NCBI GenBank assembly: GCA_020725405.1
Contig: DYFB01000077.1
Location: 1-62,211 of the forward strand
Direction: 5' to 3'
Length of the DNA stretch: 62,211 nt
Source: Symbiobacterium sp.
Lineage (GTDB): Bacteria; Bacillota; Sulfobacillia; UBA995; UBA9673
Part shown: piece after piece, positions 38,543 through 48,705 of the stretch
How the letters are laid out: each line of letters starts with the position of its first letter
Position numbering within the stretch: position 1 is the first letter of the stretch
The notes under the pieces: model-generated
Seen by the model: the letters and a program-made list of their open reading frames with translations, nothing else
What the model was told of the DNA's origin: nothing
Database searches by the model: none
Made by a program: the position numbers and the translations under genes

Positions 38543-39790
38543 ATGGCGCGACTGCGCATCCCCGCACCACCCGCTCTGGGCCGGGACATGAACCTCATCA
38601 TCATCTCTCTGATCCTGGCCAACATCGGGACCCATGCCGAGCAGCGGTTCTTCCAGCTCTACGTCCGCGAGCTGGGTGGGTCGGCCGTGAGCATCGGCCT
38701 TCTGGCGACCATCGCTAGCCTGGTCATTGTCGTCCTCTCGCCTGTGGGCGGGTGGCTGACCGACCGCTACCGCCGGGTGAAGCTCTACGCGGCGGCCCCG
38801 CTCCTTGGAACCGCCGGCTGCCTCCTGATGCTGACCGCGCCCAGGTGGGAGTGGCTCATCCCGGGGCTCATCCTCAGCTGGATGCCCGGGCTCATCGTCG
38901 GCCCCGCCCTCTTCGGTCTCGTCAGCGACCTCGGTCCGGTGGAGACCCGGGGCACGCGCTTCGCCTACCAGATGGCGGCCGCGGGCGTTTGCGCGACTCT
39001 CGGCCCGCTGGTGGGGGGATACATCTACAAGTACTTCGGCTACCGGACCTTCCTCGCCGCGCAGGCGGGAATGCTCGCGCTCGCGTCCCTCGTGCGCTTC
39101 TTCGTCCGCGACCCGAGGGACTCGGCCCGCCGGGATGCGGGCTACCGGCACCCCGGCCTTCTTCCCGGCCTGGCCACCGCCTTCCGGCAGATGGCGGGCT
39201 CCCGCCAGTTCATGCTGGTCTTCCTCGTCTCGACCGTGGCCACGTTCGGGATGGGGGCGGCCATGCACTTCACGTCGGTCTTCATGAACGAGGTTCTCCA
39301 CGTGAGCGAGGCCGACATGGGAATCCTCTACGCCGTCGCCGGGGCGGCCGGCATCGCCGCCAGCCTGGTGGGAGGGGTCGCCGCCGACCGGTTCGGGCGG
39401 AAGCCGGTCCTCGCCCTGACCGTGTTCGGGATGTCCCTCGGCCTTCTCTGGTTCAGCGGGGCCCGGACCCTGGCCTCTCTGGGAGGAGCCTGGCTCTTCC
39501 AGGGGTTCGCCGGCAGCCTGGGCGGTCCGGCGGCCGACGCGCTCATGGCCGACCTCACGGAAAAGGAGACGCGCGGCACCGTCCGGTCGGTCTTCACGGG
39601 CCTGCAGACTCTGGCCTTCCTGCCGGCACCCGTCCTGGGCGGGCTACTCTGGGAGCGGGTGGCGCCGGTCGCTCCGTTCTACGCGGGAGCGGCCATCATT
39701 GCCCTGGCGGGCGCCGTTCTCGTCATCTGGGTGCGCGAGCCGGGCCGGGCGGGGGCGTCCGGAGTTGAGGCCCCACAGTCGGCCGGCTGA
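38543..39790 (+). CDS. MFS transporter
   Basis: 12 TM; VVLSPVGGWLTDRYRRVKLYAAAPLLGTAG; GGVAADRFGRKPVLALTVFGMSLG. Confidence 0.9.
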   Translation: MARLRIPAPPALGRDMNLIIISLILANIGTHAEQRFFQLYVRELGGSAVSIGLLATIASLVIVVLSPVGGWLTDRYRRVKLYAAAPLLGTAGCLLMLTAPRWEWLIPGLILSWMPGLIVGPALFGLVSDLGPVETRGTRFAYQMAAAGVCATLGPLVGGYIYKYFGYRTFLAAQAGMLALASLVRFFVRDPRDSARRDAGYRHPGLLPGLATAFRQMAGSRQFMLVFLVSTVATFGMGAAMHFTSVFMNEVLHVSEADMGILYAVAGAAGIAASLVGGVAADRFGRKPVLALTVFGMSLGLLWFSGARTLASLGGAWLFQGFAGSLGGPAADALMADLTEKETRGTVRSVFTGLQTLAFLPAPVLGGLLWERVAPVAPFYAGAAIIALAGAVLVIWVREPGRAGASGVEAPQSAG

Positions 39791-39844
39791 GGCCGTGCCG
39801 GGCCAGCCGACAGGCTGAGGGCGTCGCCGCCCGTCCGGTGGCTC

Positions 39845-40687
39845 TCAAGGTAGGCCGAGGAGCCTGGAGGCATTCCCGCCCAGGATCTTGACCTTGGTCT
39901 CCTCGGAGAGGGGCAGGGCCCGGACTGCGGCGAGATTTCCCTGGATATCGAGATAGCCCGGCCAGTCCGACCCCCAGATGACCTTGTCGGCGACGCGTTC
40001 GAGCTCGGGAAAGTGCTCGAGGAGCCGCTTTGGCGGTATGCCGGATATCTCCATGTAGACGTTGGGGTGAAGGCGGGTCAGGAAGAAGGCCCGGTCGTAC
40101 CAGAAGCCGCGGCCGCTGTGGGCCATGATGACCCGGAGGCCGGGGAAGTCCACGGCCACGTCGTCCAGGAACAGGGGGTCACCGTACTTCATCCTCGACC
40201 CCCGGAAGACCGACGAGCCGGTGTGGAACATGACCGGCAGGCCGAGTTCCTCGGCCGCGGCGTAGACCGGGTAGACCACCGGGTCGTTCGGATAGAAGAA
40301 CTGGTAGGTCGGGTACATCTTGAGCCCGCGGAAGGCGTAGGTCTCGACGAGGCGCCTGAGCTCCCGGCCGGGGCGGTTGACGAGGTGGGGGTTGAGACTG
40401 GCGAAGGGTATGAACCGGGATCTCCCGGCGCAGAGCTCGGCCACCTTCTCGTTGGTGGTCACCCCGGTCGTCGCCGGGCTGTCCTCGGCGAGAAGGCAGG
40501 CGTAGTCGACGCCCGCCGCGGCAAGGAAGGCGTCGAGGTTGTCCGGGTCGGCGAAGGCCTTGAGGTGGTCATCCAGCCCGGGGCCGTACGTCTCCCGCAT
40601 CCACTCCACTATCCAGGGTTTGGCCGATCCCTCGACGACGGGGTGGACGTGGAAGTCCACGACCGGCGGCGCATCCTTCGGGGGCAT
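39845..40687 (-). CDS. Amidohydrolase family protein
   Basis: VVDFHVHPVVEGSAKPWIVEWM; VIMAHSGRG; KVIWGSDWPGYLDI. Confidence 0.88.
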   Translation of the reverse strand: MPPKDAPPVVDFHVHPVVEGSAKPWIVEWMRETYGPGLDDHLKAFADPDNLDAFLAAAGVDYACLLAEDSPATTGVTTNEKVAELCAGRSRFIPFASLNPHLVNRPGRELRRLVETYAFRGLKMYPTYQFFYPNDPVVYPVYAAAEELGLPVMFHTGSSVFRGSRMKYGDPLFLDDVAVDFPGLRVIMAHSGRGFWYDRAFFLTRLHPNVYMEISGIPPKRLLEHFPELERVADKVIWGSDWPGYLDIQGNLAAVRALPLSEETKVKILGGNASRLLGLP

Positions 40688-40831
40688 AGCGACCTCCCAA
40701 CGCCGGTCCGGAGCAGACCGGCAACGGTGCCGGAGCCGGCCCCTCGCCAGCCCCGAGCTGGGAGGAGGTTTCTCCCGGGGTCCGGGTTTCCCTCTGTTGT
40801 GTTCTTGTCCCGACGCCGCCGGGCATAGGCT

Positions 40832-41638
40832 TTGGCGGGGCGGTGGTCGCCGGTGAGATGGAGCTTCTACAACCTTAGGTGGCTCCGGGGCGCCGCCCTC
40901 TGCCTTCTCGTCCTAGTGGTCTACCCGCTTGCCGCCGGTTGGGGCGGCGGCCCGGCCCGGATGGTCGCCCTCATCTCCGGGACGCCACGCCTCCTCCCGA
41001 TATACGGGGTCGACACCACCGAGAAGAAGGTCGCCATCTCTTTCGACGCCGCCTGGGGGGCCGAGAGAACCCCCGATATCCTCGACACTCTCGACCGCTA
41101 CGGGGTCAAGACAACGTTCTTCCTCGTAGGCTTCTGGATAGACGCCTACCCGGAGACCTTGAAGGAGATAGCGGAGAGGGGGCACGAGATCGGGAACCAC
41201 ACGGCCACCCACCCGCATCTGAACTCTCTCGGCAAGGAGGCCATAAAGGAGGAGCTCGCCTCGGTCCACGAGCAGATACGCGCCCTGACCGGACAGGAAC
41301 CCATCCTCTTCCGGCCGCCGTTCGGGGAGTACAGCAACAAGGTCATCGAGGCCGCCCAGGAGCTGGGCTACTACACCATCCAGTGGAGCGTCGACTCCCT
41401 CGACTGGCAGGACCTCAGCGCCGACGCCATTTACGACAGGGTCATACGAGCCATCCACCCCGGGGCCATCGTCCTCTTCCACAACAACGCCGTGAACACG
41501 CCGGGGGCCCTGCCCCGCATCCTGGAGACTCTCCAGGCCGAAGGCTACGAGGTGGTCCCCATATCGCAGCTTATCTACAGGGATAACTACTTCATCGATC
41601 ACCGGGGGTTCCAGAGGCGCCGACCAGGCGGGCCCTGA
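40832..41638 (+). CDS. Polysaccharide deacetylase, PdaB-like
   Basis: YGVDTTEKKVAISFDAAWGAERTPDILDTLDRYGVKTTFFLVGFWIDAYPETLKEIAERGHEIGNHTATHPHLN. Confidence 0.92.
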   Translation: MAGRWSPVRWSFYNLRWLRGAALCLLVLVVYPLAAGWGGGPARMVALISGTPRLLPIYGVDTTEKKVAISFDAAWGAERTPDILDTLDRYGVKTTFFLVGFWIDAYPETLKEIAERGHEIGNHTATHPHLNSLGKEAIKEELASVHEQIRALTGQEPILFRPPFGEYSNKVIEAAQELGYYTIQWSVDSLDWQDLSADAIYDRVIRAIHPGAIVLFHNNAVNTPGALPRILETLQAEGYEVVPISQLIYRDNYFIDHRGFQRRRPGGP

Positions 41639-42518
41639 CCTCCTCACGCCGCCGGGCGTCGTCGTCAAGACTGAGGATGCGGCGGAGGTTTCCGCCGAGG
41701 ATGGCCTCCAGCGCGGCTCCCGGCAGGGGAAGGGCTTCGATCCAACTCCGGACGGCGGAGTAGCTGTGGCCTCCCTCAGGAAGCCGAAGCCCGTGCGGGC
41801 CACCGCTGGCGAAGAGGAGGCGGCCCGGCGGCACGTTCGAGGCCACCACCCTGAGCAGCTCGGCCGACATGTAGGGACCGGAGAGGTCGAAGTAGATGTT
41901 CGGACGGAGGCGGGCGGCCCGCCATAGGGCCGAGTAGTACGGGAGCCCGGCGTGGGCGAGGATGAAGCTCGTGGCTGGGAGACGGTCGGCGAGGTCGATG
42001 ACTGAGAGGCCCGTCGGGCGCGACCCTCCAAGGTGCAGGAGGACCGGGACCCCGAGCTCGCCGCACCGCTTGGCGGCGAGGAAGAGCTCGCGTTCGACGT
42101 TGAAGCCGTGAAGCCACGGATGGACCTTGACTCCCTTGAAGCCCGACTCGAGGTAGAGCTCCATGATGTCGGGATGCTGGGGGTCGGCGGGGTTGATGAA
42201 GACGAAGCCGATGAAACGGTCAGGGTGGGCGGCCACGGCTTCGGCCACCTCTTCGTTGTCGGGGCGGTCAGCGGTCCCGCACCAGTCGGACGGGCCAGCC
42301 TCCGGGCAGGGATCCCGCTTCTCGACGAGGCGGTTGTAGCGGGCGCGGCAGATAGGGCCCAGGGCGGAGAGGAGGAGCCTCGTGGGAACCTCGGCCGGGG
42401 GGGGCTCGACGGCCTCGGCGAAGAGGACGGTCCGATTGACCCCGCCTTCGTCCATCACTCGGAGCAGCTCGGCCGGGGGAAGCTCGCGGCTGAGGTAACA
42501 GTGGGCGTCAATTATCAC
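41592..42518 (-). CDS. Amidohydrolase family protein
   Basis: IIDAHCYLSRELPPAELLRVMDEGGVNRTVLFAE; FKGVKVHPWLHGFNV. Confidence 0.85.
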   Translation of the reverse strand: MIIDAHCYLSRELPPAELLRVMDEGGVNRTVLFAEAVEPPPAEVPTRLLLSALGPICRARYNRLVEKRDPCPEAGPSDWCGTADRPDNEEVAEAVAAHPDRFIGFVFINPADPQHPDIMELYLESGFKGVKVHPWLHGFNVERELFLAAKRCGELGVPVLLHLGGSRPTGLSVIDLADRLPATSFILAHAGLPYYSALWRAARLRPNIYFDLSGPYMSAELLRVVASNVPPGRLLFASGGPHGLRLPEGGHSYSAVRSWIEALPLPGAALEAILGGNLRRILSLDDDARRREEVRARLVGASGTPGDR

Positions 42519-42676
42519 AATGAGGCCCTCCGATAAGCCTCGCCCCGATAGGCCGCGTCACCCGGGAGGCTGTTGGCAGAAGCTTCTACGCCTGGGGTGT
42601 GGTTCCTGCCTTAATCTTGACGACCCTTCTCCTCTTGCCTGTCCCGGTCCAGCCGTTGGGCGATCCGCGGCTCGAC

Positions 42677-43177
42677 TCACCTATCCCTCTCAAGCCGGTC
42701 GGCGAGTCCCGCCGGGCCGGCCGACGCCGATCGCAGGGGCGTCCGGACCGAGGTGAGGTAGTAGGCCAGGACGACGATGTGGATTCCCAGGCTCAGGACG
42801 AAGGCGTAGGCCAGGTTCCAGCCCGGGGAGTAGACCCGGAGGCCGGCCCGGAGGAAGAAGAACTCGATGAGGGTGAAGCCCGCCGGGAAGAGGAGGAGCC
42901 AGCCGAGACGGGCCAGAGAGTGCTCCGGCAGGAAGTAGACGAAGAGGATGACCGAGGGGACCCAGGCCAGGATGGCCCAGAAGGGTATGCCGAGGATGGG
43001 CCACATGACCTGCCCGAAGCCGTAGAGTCCGAAGATGGAGAAGGCGAGGATATTGACAAGCAGTCCGAGCGCGAACCCGGCGATGATCCCGAAGGGGATG
43101 AGACGCCTGAAGTGCTCCTGCGGGATGGCCAGCAGCGCGACGACCCACACGACGACCGCCAGGATGACCCAGCCCAT
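42677..43177 (-). CDS. Small polytopic membrane protein, function unknown
   Basis: MGWVILAVVVWVVALLAIPQEHFRRLIPFGIIAGFALGLLVNILAFSIFGLYGFGQVMWP; SD present. Confidence 0.7.
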   Translation of the reverse strand: MGWVILAVVVWVVALLAIPQEHFRRLIPFGIIAGFALGLLVNILAFSIFGLYGFGQVMWPILGIPFWAILAWVPSVILFVYFLPEHSLARLGWLLLFPAGFTLIEFFFLRAGLRVYSPGWNLAYAFVLSLGIHIVVLAYYLTSVRTPLRSASAGPAGLADRLERDR

Positions 43178-43216
43178 GACCGGACTCCCTTCGCCTGCGT
43201 AGTCTTTCCGGCAGCC

Positions 43217-43926
43217 CTATAGTGTCGCCAAAGAGACCAGGACTATGCAGGGGAGAAGGCAGCGGGTCCCGCCCGGCACCAGAGCGGCGACCCGGTCCGG
43301 CTCGACCGGCCGGGCGAGGTCGGCCGCGGCGCACTCCATCTCGAGGACCTCCATCATACGGTCGCAGACCGCGGCCGTCCGGCCGAGGGCTTCCCCCGCC
43401 CTTTCGAGGCCGGCAACGGGGCGGCCGCCGCCCAGGACGGAGCCCCTCCGCCCCCCGCCCGACCCCTCCGCGGCCAGGGACCTCACGTAGGCCGCCGCGC
43501 TGCGCTTGGCGTGGCTGTAGACGATGATGTTGCAGCGGAGGCCGAACTCCATGTGGCGGACGTAGTCCTCCAGCGAAGCGCGGTAGGCCGGAGCCGCCGC
43601 CGAACACGCCGCTCACCAGGAACACGCCGGCGGCGTCGTCGTGGCCGTAGACCACCCCTGGTATATCTCGGACAGAACGCCCAGCCGGTCGAAGGCGATC
43701 GAGTGCTCGCTGAGCCAGTCGTAGCTGGTCACCGAACTCGGGCAGCACTCCTGGTGCATGATGAGGTGGAAGGCCATTCCGGTGAGGCCCATGAGGTGCG
43801 GCGTATCGAGGCACTCATCCCGGCTGCCTTCAGGACGCCCTCCACCGCCCCCACGTAGCTGGTCCAGTTCGGCGCCATCAGGGCCCCGGTCTCGCGGCGC
43901 CTGCCGCTCTGGTTCTTTCCGGTCAT
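43217..43926 (-). pseudogene. Frameshifted gene (possibly BtrH-like); at least three frame changes
   Basis: Coherent pieces in successive frames: MTGKNQSGRRRETGALMAPNWTSYVGAVEGVLKAAG / SRDECLDTPHLMGLTGMAFHLIMHQECCPSSVTSYDWLSEHSIAFDRLGVLSEIYQG / VVYGHDDAAGVFLVSGVFGG / APAYRASLEDYVRHMEFGLRCNIIVYSHAKRSAAAYVRSLA. Confidence 0.75.
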
Positions 43927-44063
43927 TCCAGCATCCCTCCCTGGTTGGGCGCTGTCTTTCCCGGGTCATTCCTCCGCCGGGCCGCAACTCGCGCGCTGGC
44001 GACGCGGCAGCTGGGAGGACGCGCGGGGTTGCGCCCCGCGGCCCCGGGCCCCATAATGGGCCT

Positions 44064-44849
44064 ATGACCATCTTCGCCGGAGTGGACATCGGCTCGGCCG
44101 CGACCAAGGCCGTCGTCATCGAGATTCTCCCGGAGGGCAGGGCCCGCATCAGGGGCCTCCATCTCGCCCCCACCGGGTACGACAACGAGGCTGCCGGACG
44201 GACCGTCCTGTCCGGGGCTCTTGCCCGGGCCGGCCTCGAGCCCGGCGCTCTCGTCCGGACCGTGACCACGGGCTACGGACGCCACGCCCTGGCCACCGAT
44301 TCGGCCGTGACGGAGATAACCTGCCACGCCCGGGGCGCGGCCGAGCTCGTCCCCGCGGCTGGCTCGGTCATCGACGTCGGCGGCCAGGACAGTAAGGCCA
44401 TCGCCCTCGGCGAGCGGGGCCGCGTCCTCGACTTCGTCATGAACGACAAGTGCGCCGCCGGCACCGGCCGGTTCCTGGAGGTCATGGCTAGGGCTTTGGA
44501 GGTCCCCCTGGACGAGTTCGGCCCCCTCTCCCTGACCGCCCGCGAGGCGGCCGAGATAAGCAACACCTGCACGGTCTTCGCCGAGTCCGAGGTCATCTCC
44601 CAGAGAGCCGCCAGGCGGTCCAAGGAGGAGATTATCGCCGGCATTCACCGGGCCATGGCCCGGCGCATCGCTGGGATGGCCCGCCGCGTCGACCTGCGGG
44701 CGCCCGTGGTCATGTCCGGCGGCGTGGCCAGAAACGTCGGCCTTGTCCAGGCGGTCGAGAGGGAGCTAGGTCAGACCCTCGTCGTCCCGGAGCTCGCCCA
44801 GTTCGCCGGAGCCCTGGGCGCGGCCCTCCTGGCCTGGGAGAAGGGCTGA
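44064..44849 (+). CDS. HgdC/BadF-type 2-hydroxyacyl-CoA dehydratase activator ATPase
   Basis: FAGVDIGSAATKAVVIE; DVGGQDSKAIAL; NDKCAAGTGRFLEVMA; ISNTCTVFAESEVIS. Confidence 0.92.
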   Translation: MTIFAGVDIGSAATKAVVIEILPEGRARIRGLHLAPTGYDNEAAGRTVLSGALARAGLEPGALVRTVTTGYGRHALATDSAVTEITCHARGAAELVPAAGSVIDVGGQDSKAIALGERGRVLDFVMNDKCAAGTGRFLEVMARALEVPLDEFGPLSLTAREAAEISNTCTVFAESEVISQRAARRSKEEIIAGIHRAMARRIAGMARRVDLRAPVVMSGGVARNVGLVQAVERELGQTLVVPELAQFAGALGAALLAWEKG

Positions 44850-45427
44850 TGGGCTGGAGGGCTGCGGCCGGAGGCGCGGCCGGAGGCCCGGCCGGAGGCC
44901 CGGCCGGCGGAGGCAAGGGCGGCCGGGCGGTGGTCGTCCGGGGCGCGGCCGTCCTCCTCATCCTCGCGGCGGCCGCCGGCTTCCTTGCCGCGCGTGAGAG
45001 CCGCTTCCTCGCCGAGGCCAGGGACATCGTGGCCGTCAGGTTCCTCGTTGAGAACGCCGGGCTCGGGGACGGGGGCGAAGGCGAGGGCCACCCCGAGGTC
45101 ACCGTCGAGGTGGCGGTGAGCCGGGCCGAGCGGGAGCGCGGGCTCATCGGCCGCGCGGGCCTCGCCCCCGCGACGGGTATGCTCTTCGTCTACCGCGACG
45201 AGAAGCCCAGGCGCTTCACGACCGAGGGGATGAGCTTCGCCATCGACATCATCACCCTGGCGACGGACGGCGTGGTGACCGGGATCTTGACCAGGTCTCC
45301 CGGGGCGCCGCCGCTCGATACCCCGCCCGCCCGCTACGTCCTCGAGGTTCCCGCCGGCTGGGCGGCCGCCCACGGCGTAGCACCCGGGACGCGGGCGGTC
45401 CTCCTGAGGCGGGGAGGTCCTCAGTGA
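44849..45427 (+). CDS. DUF192-family membrane-anchored protein
   Basis: EVAVSRAERERGLIGRAGLAPATGMLFVYRDEKPRRFTTEGMSFAIDIITL. Confidence 0.88.
   Translation: MGWRAAAGGAAGGPAGGPAGGGKGGRAVVVRGAAVLLILAAAAGFLAARESRFLAEARDIVAVRFLVENAGLGDGGEGEGHPEVTVEVAVSRAERERGLIGRAGLAPATGMLFVYRDEKPRRFTTEGMSFAIDIITLATDGVVTGILTRSPGAPPLDTPPARYVLEVPAGWAAAHGVAPGTRAVLLRRGGPQ
44864..44911. repeat. 12-bp in-frame tandem repeat, 4 copies (AGGP-type)
   Basis: gcggccggaggc / gcggccggaggc / ccggccggaggc / ccggccggcgga. Confidence 0.85.
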
Positions 45428-46443
45428 GGACCCGGGGATTGAGCCGGGGCCAGCTTCTCGCCGGGGCGGCGGCGGTCTTCTACGCCCTCCAGAACCTGTC
45501 CATGCGGGTGGCGGCCCCGGCCGTCGACCCGCTCGTGGTCACCCTCTTCGCCGGTTTCCCCACGCTCATCACCGCCCTGGCCGTCACTCTGGCCAGTCCC
45601 TCGAGGCGCGCGCGGCTCGCCCGCCTCGGCGGCGAGGCCCGGGGACGCTGGCTCATGGCCGGGCTGGCCGCGGCGGGCGTGGTCATGTACCTCGTCGGGA
45701 ACCCCCTCTTCGTCCGGGCTCTCGCTCTCGGCGGGGCGGTCGTGGCCACTCCGACCGGGAGCACCGTTGTCATCTGGTCGGCTCTCCTGGCTGCGGTCCT
45801 GCTCAGGGAGCGGATGAATCGCCTGGCCACCGCCGGCATCGCCGTCTTCGTCGCCGGGGTTCTTCTCCTGTCGCTTGGCCAGGCGTCGGAGGTGCCGGCC
45901 GGCCCCGGGTGGTACTGGGCCATACCCCTCGGAACGGCCGCCGGTCTGTGCTGGTCAACGGGTGGCCTGGGAACGCGCCTCGCGCACTCCCGGGGGGTGG
46001 ACACGTTCGCCATCCTGGCCCTCTACGGGGTGGCCGGGCTCGGCGCCGTCGGGCTCGTGAGCTCCGTCACGGGCGGGCTCGGAGGCTTCTTCGCCTGGCT
46101 CGGCGGCCGCCCGGACGCCGGCGGGACCCTCGCCGCTCTCGTCCTCGCCGGCCTGTTCAACCTCGGCGCCGAGGTCACCCTGACGGTGGCCCTGCTCCTG
46201 GAGACGGTGGCCAGGACCGCGGTCATCAGCTCGTCCTCGGTGACCATCGTCGCTCTCCTGGCCTGGGCCTTCCTCGGCGACGCCCTCAACCTAACCATGC
46301 TGGCCGGCGTCCTGGCCGTGTTCGCCGGGGCGGCCCTCGTCCAGAGCCAAACGGTGCGGGCCGGAGCCCCCGGGGCCCTGCCCGGGCCGACGGTGGCCAG
46401 CGGCGGTCCGGCCGCAAGCGCGGGGCCCTCGAGCGGGGCGTAG
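45424..46443 (+). CDS. EamA/DMT-family transporter
   Basis: 10-TM pattern with duplicated EamA halves. Confidence 0.88.
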   Translation: MRTRGLSRGQLLAGAAAVFYALQNLSMRVAAPAVDPLVVTLFAGFPTLITALAVTLASPSRRARLARLGGEARGRWLMAGLAAAGVVMYLVGNPLFVRALALGGAVVATPTGSTVVIWSALLAAVLLRERMNRLATAGIAVFVAGVLLLSLGQASEVPAGPGWYWAIPLGTAAGLCWSTGGLGTRLAHSRGVDTFAILALYGVAGLGAVGLVSSVTGGLGGFFAWLGGRPDAGGTLAALVLAGLFNLGAEVTLTVALLLETVARTAVISSSSVTIVALLAWAFLGDALNLTMLAGVLAVFAGAALVQSQTVRAGAPGALPGPTVASGGPAASAGPSSGA

Positions 46444-46548
46444 AATTCTACCGAACGGCAGGAAGAATCCCCCCGCGGTGAGAACACTCCCGGGGCGCGG
46501 GCCATCGGGCCCGGGGTCCGGCCAACCTTCGCTCGAGGCGGTGACTCC

Positions 46549-48705
46549 TTGCACCAGATTTCCACGGCCAGCTACGACCCTATAGTCATGGAGAGGTTCT
46601 TCAACCCGAGCTCCGTCGTCGTCGTCGGGGTTTCCCGGATGACGGGCGAAGGCTCTTTCAACATCCTGGAGAACCTTATCGCCTTCGGCTACCGGGGCCG
46701 CCTCTACGGGGTGAACCCCAAGGCGACCGAGATTCTCGGCGTCCCGTGCTTCCCGCGGGCCCAGGACCTCCCGGAAGTCCCGGACCTCGCCGTCATCACC
46801 GTCCCCCGGGAGATCGTCCCGCAGGTCATCCGCGACTGCTGTGAGAAGGGCATCCGCCTTTTCATCCTGGTCACCCAGGGTCTCGCCGAGGCCGACGAGC
46901 GGGGAGTCGTCCTCCAGGCCGAGTTCATGGCCGAGCTTCGCCGCCACGGCGCCCGTCTCATCGGCCCCAACACCCTCGGGACAGTGAACGTCTTCGACTC
47001 CTTCTCGTCCTCCTTCATGCCGATCACCCGGAAGGAGCCCCTGGGGTCGGCCATCATCTGCCAGACGGGGCTCTTCCTGGCCACCGACCTCGGACCGACG
47101 ACCGGTCTCGGCAAGGGGGTCGACGTCGGCAACCAGGCCGACATCGGGTTCCCCGAGTGCCTCCGCCATCTCGGCGACGACCCGCGGGTCGAGGTGGTGG
47201 CCCTGCACATGGAGGGCCTCCGCCCCGGCGAGGGCCGGGAGTTCGTCAGGGTCGCCCGGGAGGTCACGGCGCGCAAGCCGGTGCTGGTCTACAAGACGGC
47301 CCGGAGCGTGGTCGGGGCCGAGGCGGCCGGATCTCACAGCGGTTCGCTGGCCGGCTCGGACGTGGTCTACCAGGCGGCCTTCGACGAGGCCGGGGTCATC
47401 CGCCTGGCCGACGTCGACGACCTTGACGACAGCGTCAAGGCCTTCCTGCATCTTCCGCCGATGCGGGGACGGCGCGTGGCGGTCATCAGCGCCTCCGGCG
47501 GCGGGGGCATCATGGCCGCCGATGCCTGCGAGGACTACGGGCTCGAGCTCGCCAGGTTCTCGCCGGAGACGATGAAGGGCTTGCGCGAGCTCTACCCCTC
47601 CTGGATGGAGCCGGGGAACCCCCTCGACGTCTGGCCAGCCTCCATCGGCAAGCTCTACCCGCCGGTTTTTCAGGCCTGCTTCGAGCTTGTTGCCTCCGAC
47701 CCCAACGTGGACGGCATCCTCTGCATAGGGGGAGCCTTCACCCTGGCCGGCCTGGACGTCGGCGACTTCGTCGTCCTCGCCGCCGAGACCAGGCGCGACA
47801 AGCCCATCGTCTGGTGGCTCCAGGGGCGGAAGGCCGCCAGCATCGCCGCCCGGGTCGAGGCCTCGCGGAAGTGCGCCGTCTACCCGTCGGCCGACCGGGC
47901 CGTGCGGGCCCTCGCCCGGCTGGCCCGCTACCACGTCGACGTGAAGGGGCGGAATGAGGAGCCTCTCCTCCGGCCGGAGGGCCTCCCGCCGGCACCGGAG
48001 GCGGCGGCGAGCCCCGCCACTTCGGCCGTGGATCCCGCCGGCCCGGCCGTCGGGGGCGGGGTGGACGGGGCGGCCGCCGGCTTCCGCCTCCTCGAGAGCT
48101 ACGGCATCCCCGTGGCCCGGTGGGCCACCGCCGCCACCCCGGAGGAGGCCGCCACGGCGGCCGGGCGTCTGGGCTTCCCCGTCGTCCTGAAGGCGGCCGG
48201 TCCGCCCGCCCTCCACAAGACCGAGCTCGGGGCCGTCCGGCTGGGGCTCGGGACACCCGAGGCCGTGGTCGAGGCCGGTCGCGACATCGTGACCCGGGTC
48301 GGCCACCTTGGCCTTGGCGGGGTCGGTCTCCTCGTCCAGGAGTACCTCCCCGACGGCCACGAGGTCATCGTCGGGTCTAGGCGCGACCCCCACTTCGGAC
48401 CGACGGTCCTCTTCGGTCTGGGGGGCATCTTCACCGAGGTCCTGAAGGACGTGGCCGTGGCCCTGGCCCCGGTCGGCCCGGCCCAGGCCGGAGTTCTCGT
48501 CCGGAAGACGCGCGGCCACGCCGTCCTGGAGGGGGCCCGGGGCCGGGAACCGGCCGACCTGGAGGCCCTGGTCGACCTCATCGTCCGGTTCTCGTGGCTG
48601 GTGACCGACCACCCGGAGATCGCCGAGATCGACCTTAACCCGGTGAAGGTCTTTGCCGCTGGCCGGGGCTGTGCGGCGGTGGACGCGAGGGTTCTCCTGG
48701 GCTAG
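46549..48705 (+). CDS. ADP-forming acyl-CoA synthetase (CoA-binding plus ATP-grasp)
   Basis: MERFFNPSSVVVVGVSRMTGEGSFNILENLIAFGYRGRLYGVNPKATEILGVPC; PVVLKAAGPPALHKTELGAVRLGL; TTG start. Confidence 0.92.
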   Translation: MHQISTASYDPIVMERFFNPSSVVVVGVSRMTGEGSFNILENLIAFGYRGRLYGVNPKATEILGVPCFPRAQDLPEVPDLAVITVPREIVPQVIRDCCEKGIRLFILVTQGLAEADERGVVLQAEFMAELRRHGARLIGPNTLGTVNVFDSFSSSFMPITRKEPLGSAIICQTGLFLATDLGPTTGLGKGVDVGNQADIGFPECLRHLGDDPRVEVVALHMEGLRPGEGREFVRVAREVTARKPVLVYKTARSVVGAEAAGSHSGSLAGSDVVYQAAFDEAGVIRLADVDDLDDSVKAFLHLPPMRGRRVAVISASGGGGIMAADACEDYGLELARFSPETMKGLRELYPSWMEPGNPLDVWPASIGKLYPPVFQACFELVASDPNVDGILCIGGAFTLAGLDVGDFVVLAAETRRDKPIVWWLQGRKAASIAARVEASRKCAVYPSADRAVRALARLARYHVDVKGRNEEPLLRPEGLPPAPEAAASPATSAVDPAGPAVGGGVDGAAAGFRLLESYGIPVARWATAATPEEAATAAGRLGFPVVLKAAGPPALHKTELGAVRLGLGTPEAVVEAGRDIVTRVGHLGLGGVGLLVQEYLPDGHEVIVGSRRDPHFGPTVLFGLGGIFTEVLKDVAVALAPVGPAQAGVLVRKTRGHAVLEGARGREPADLEALVDLIVRFSWLVTDHPEIAEIDLNPVKVFAAGRGCAAVDARVLLG

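Noticed and set aside
46291-48612. 773-aa minus-strand ORF
   Set aside because: Antisense to the well-supported acyl-CoA synthetase; no family-like motifs.
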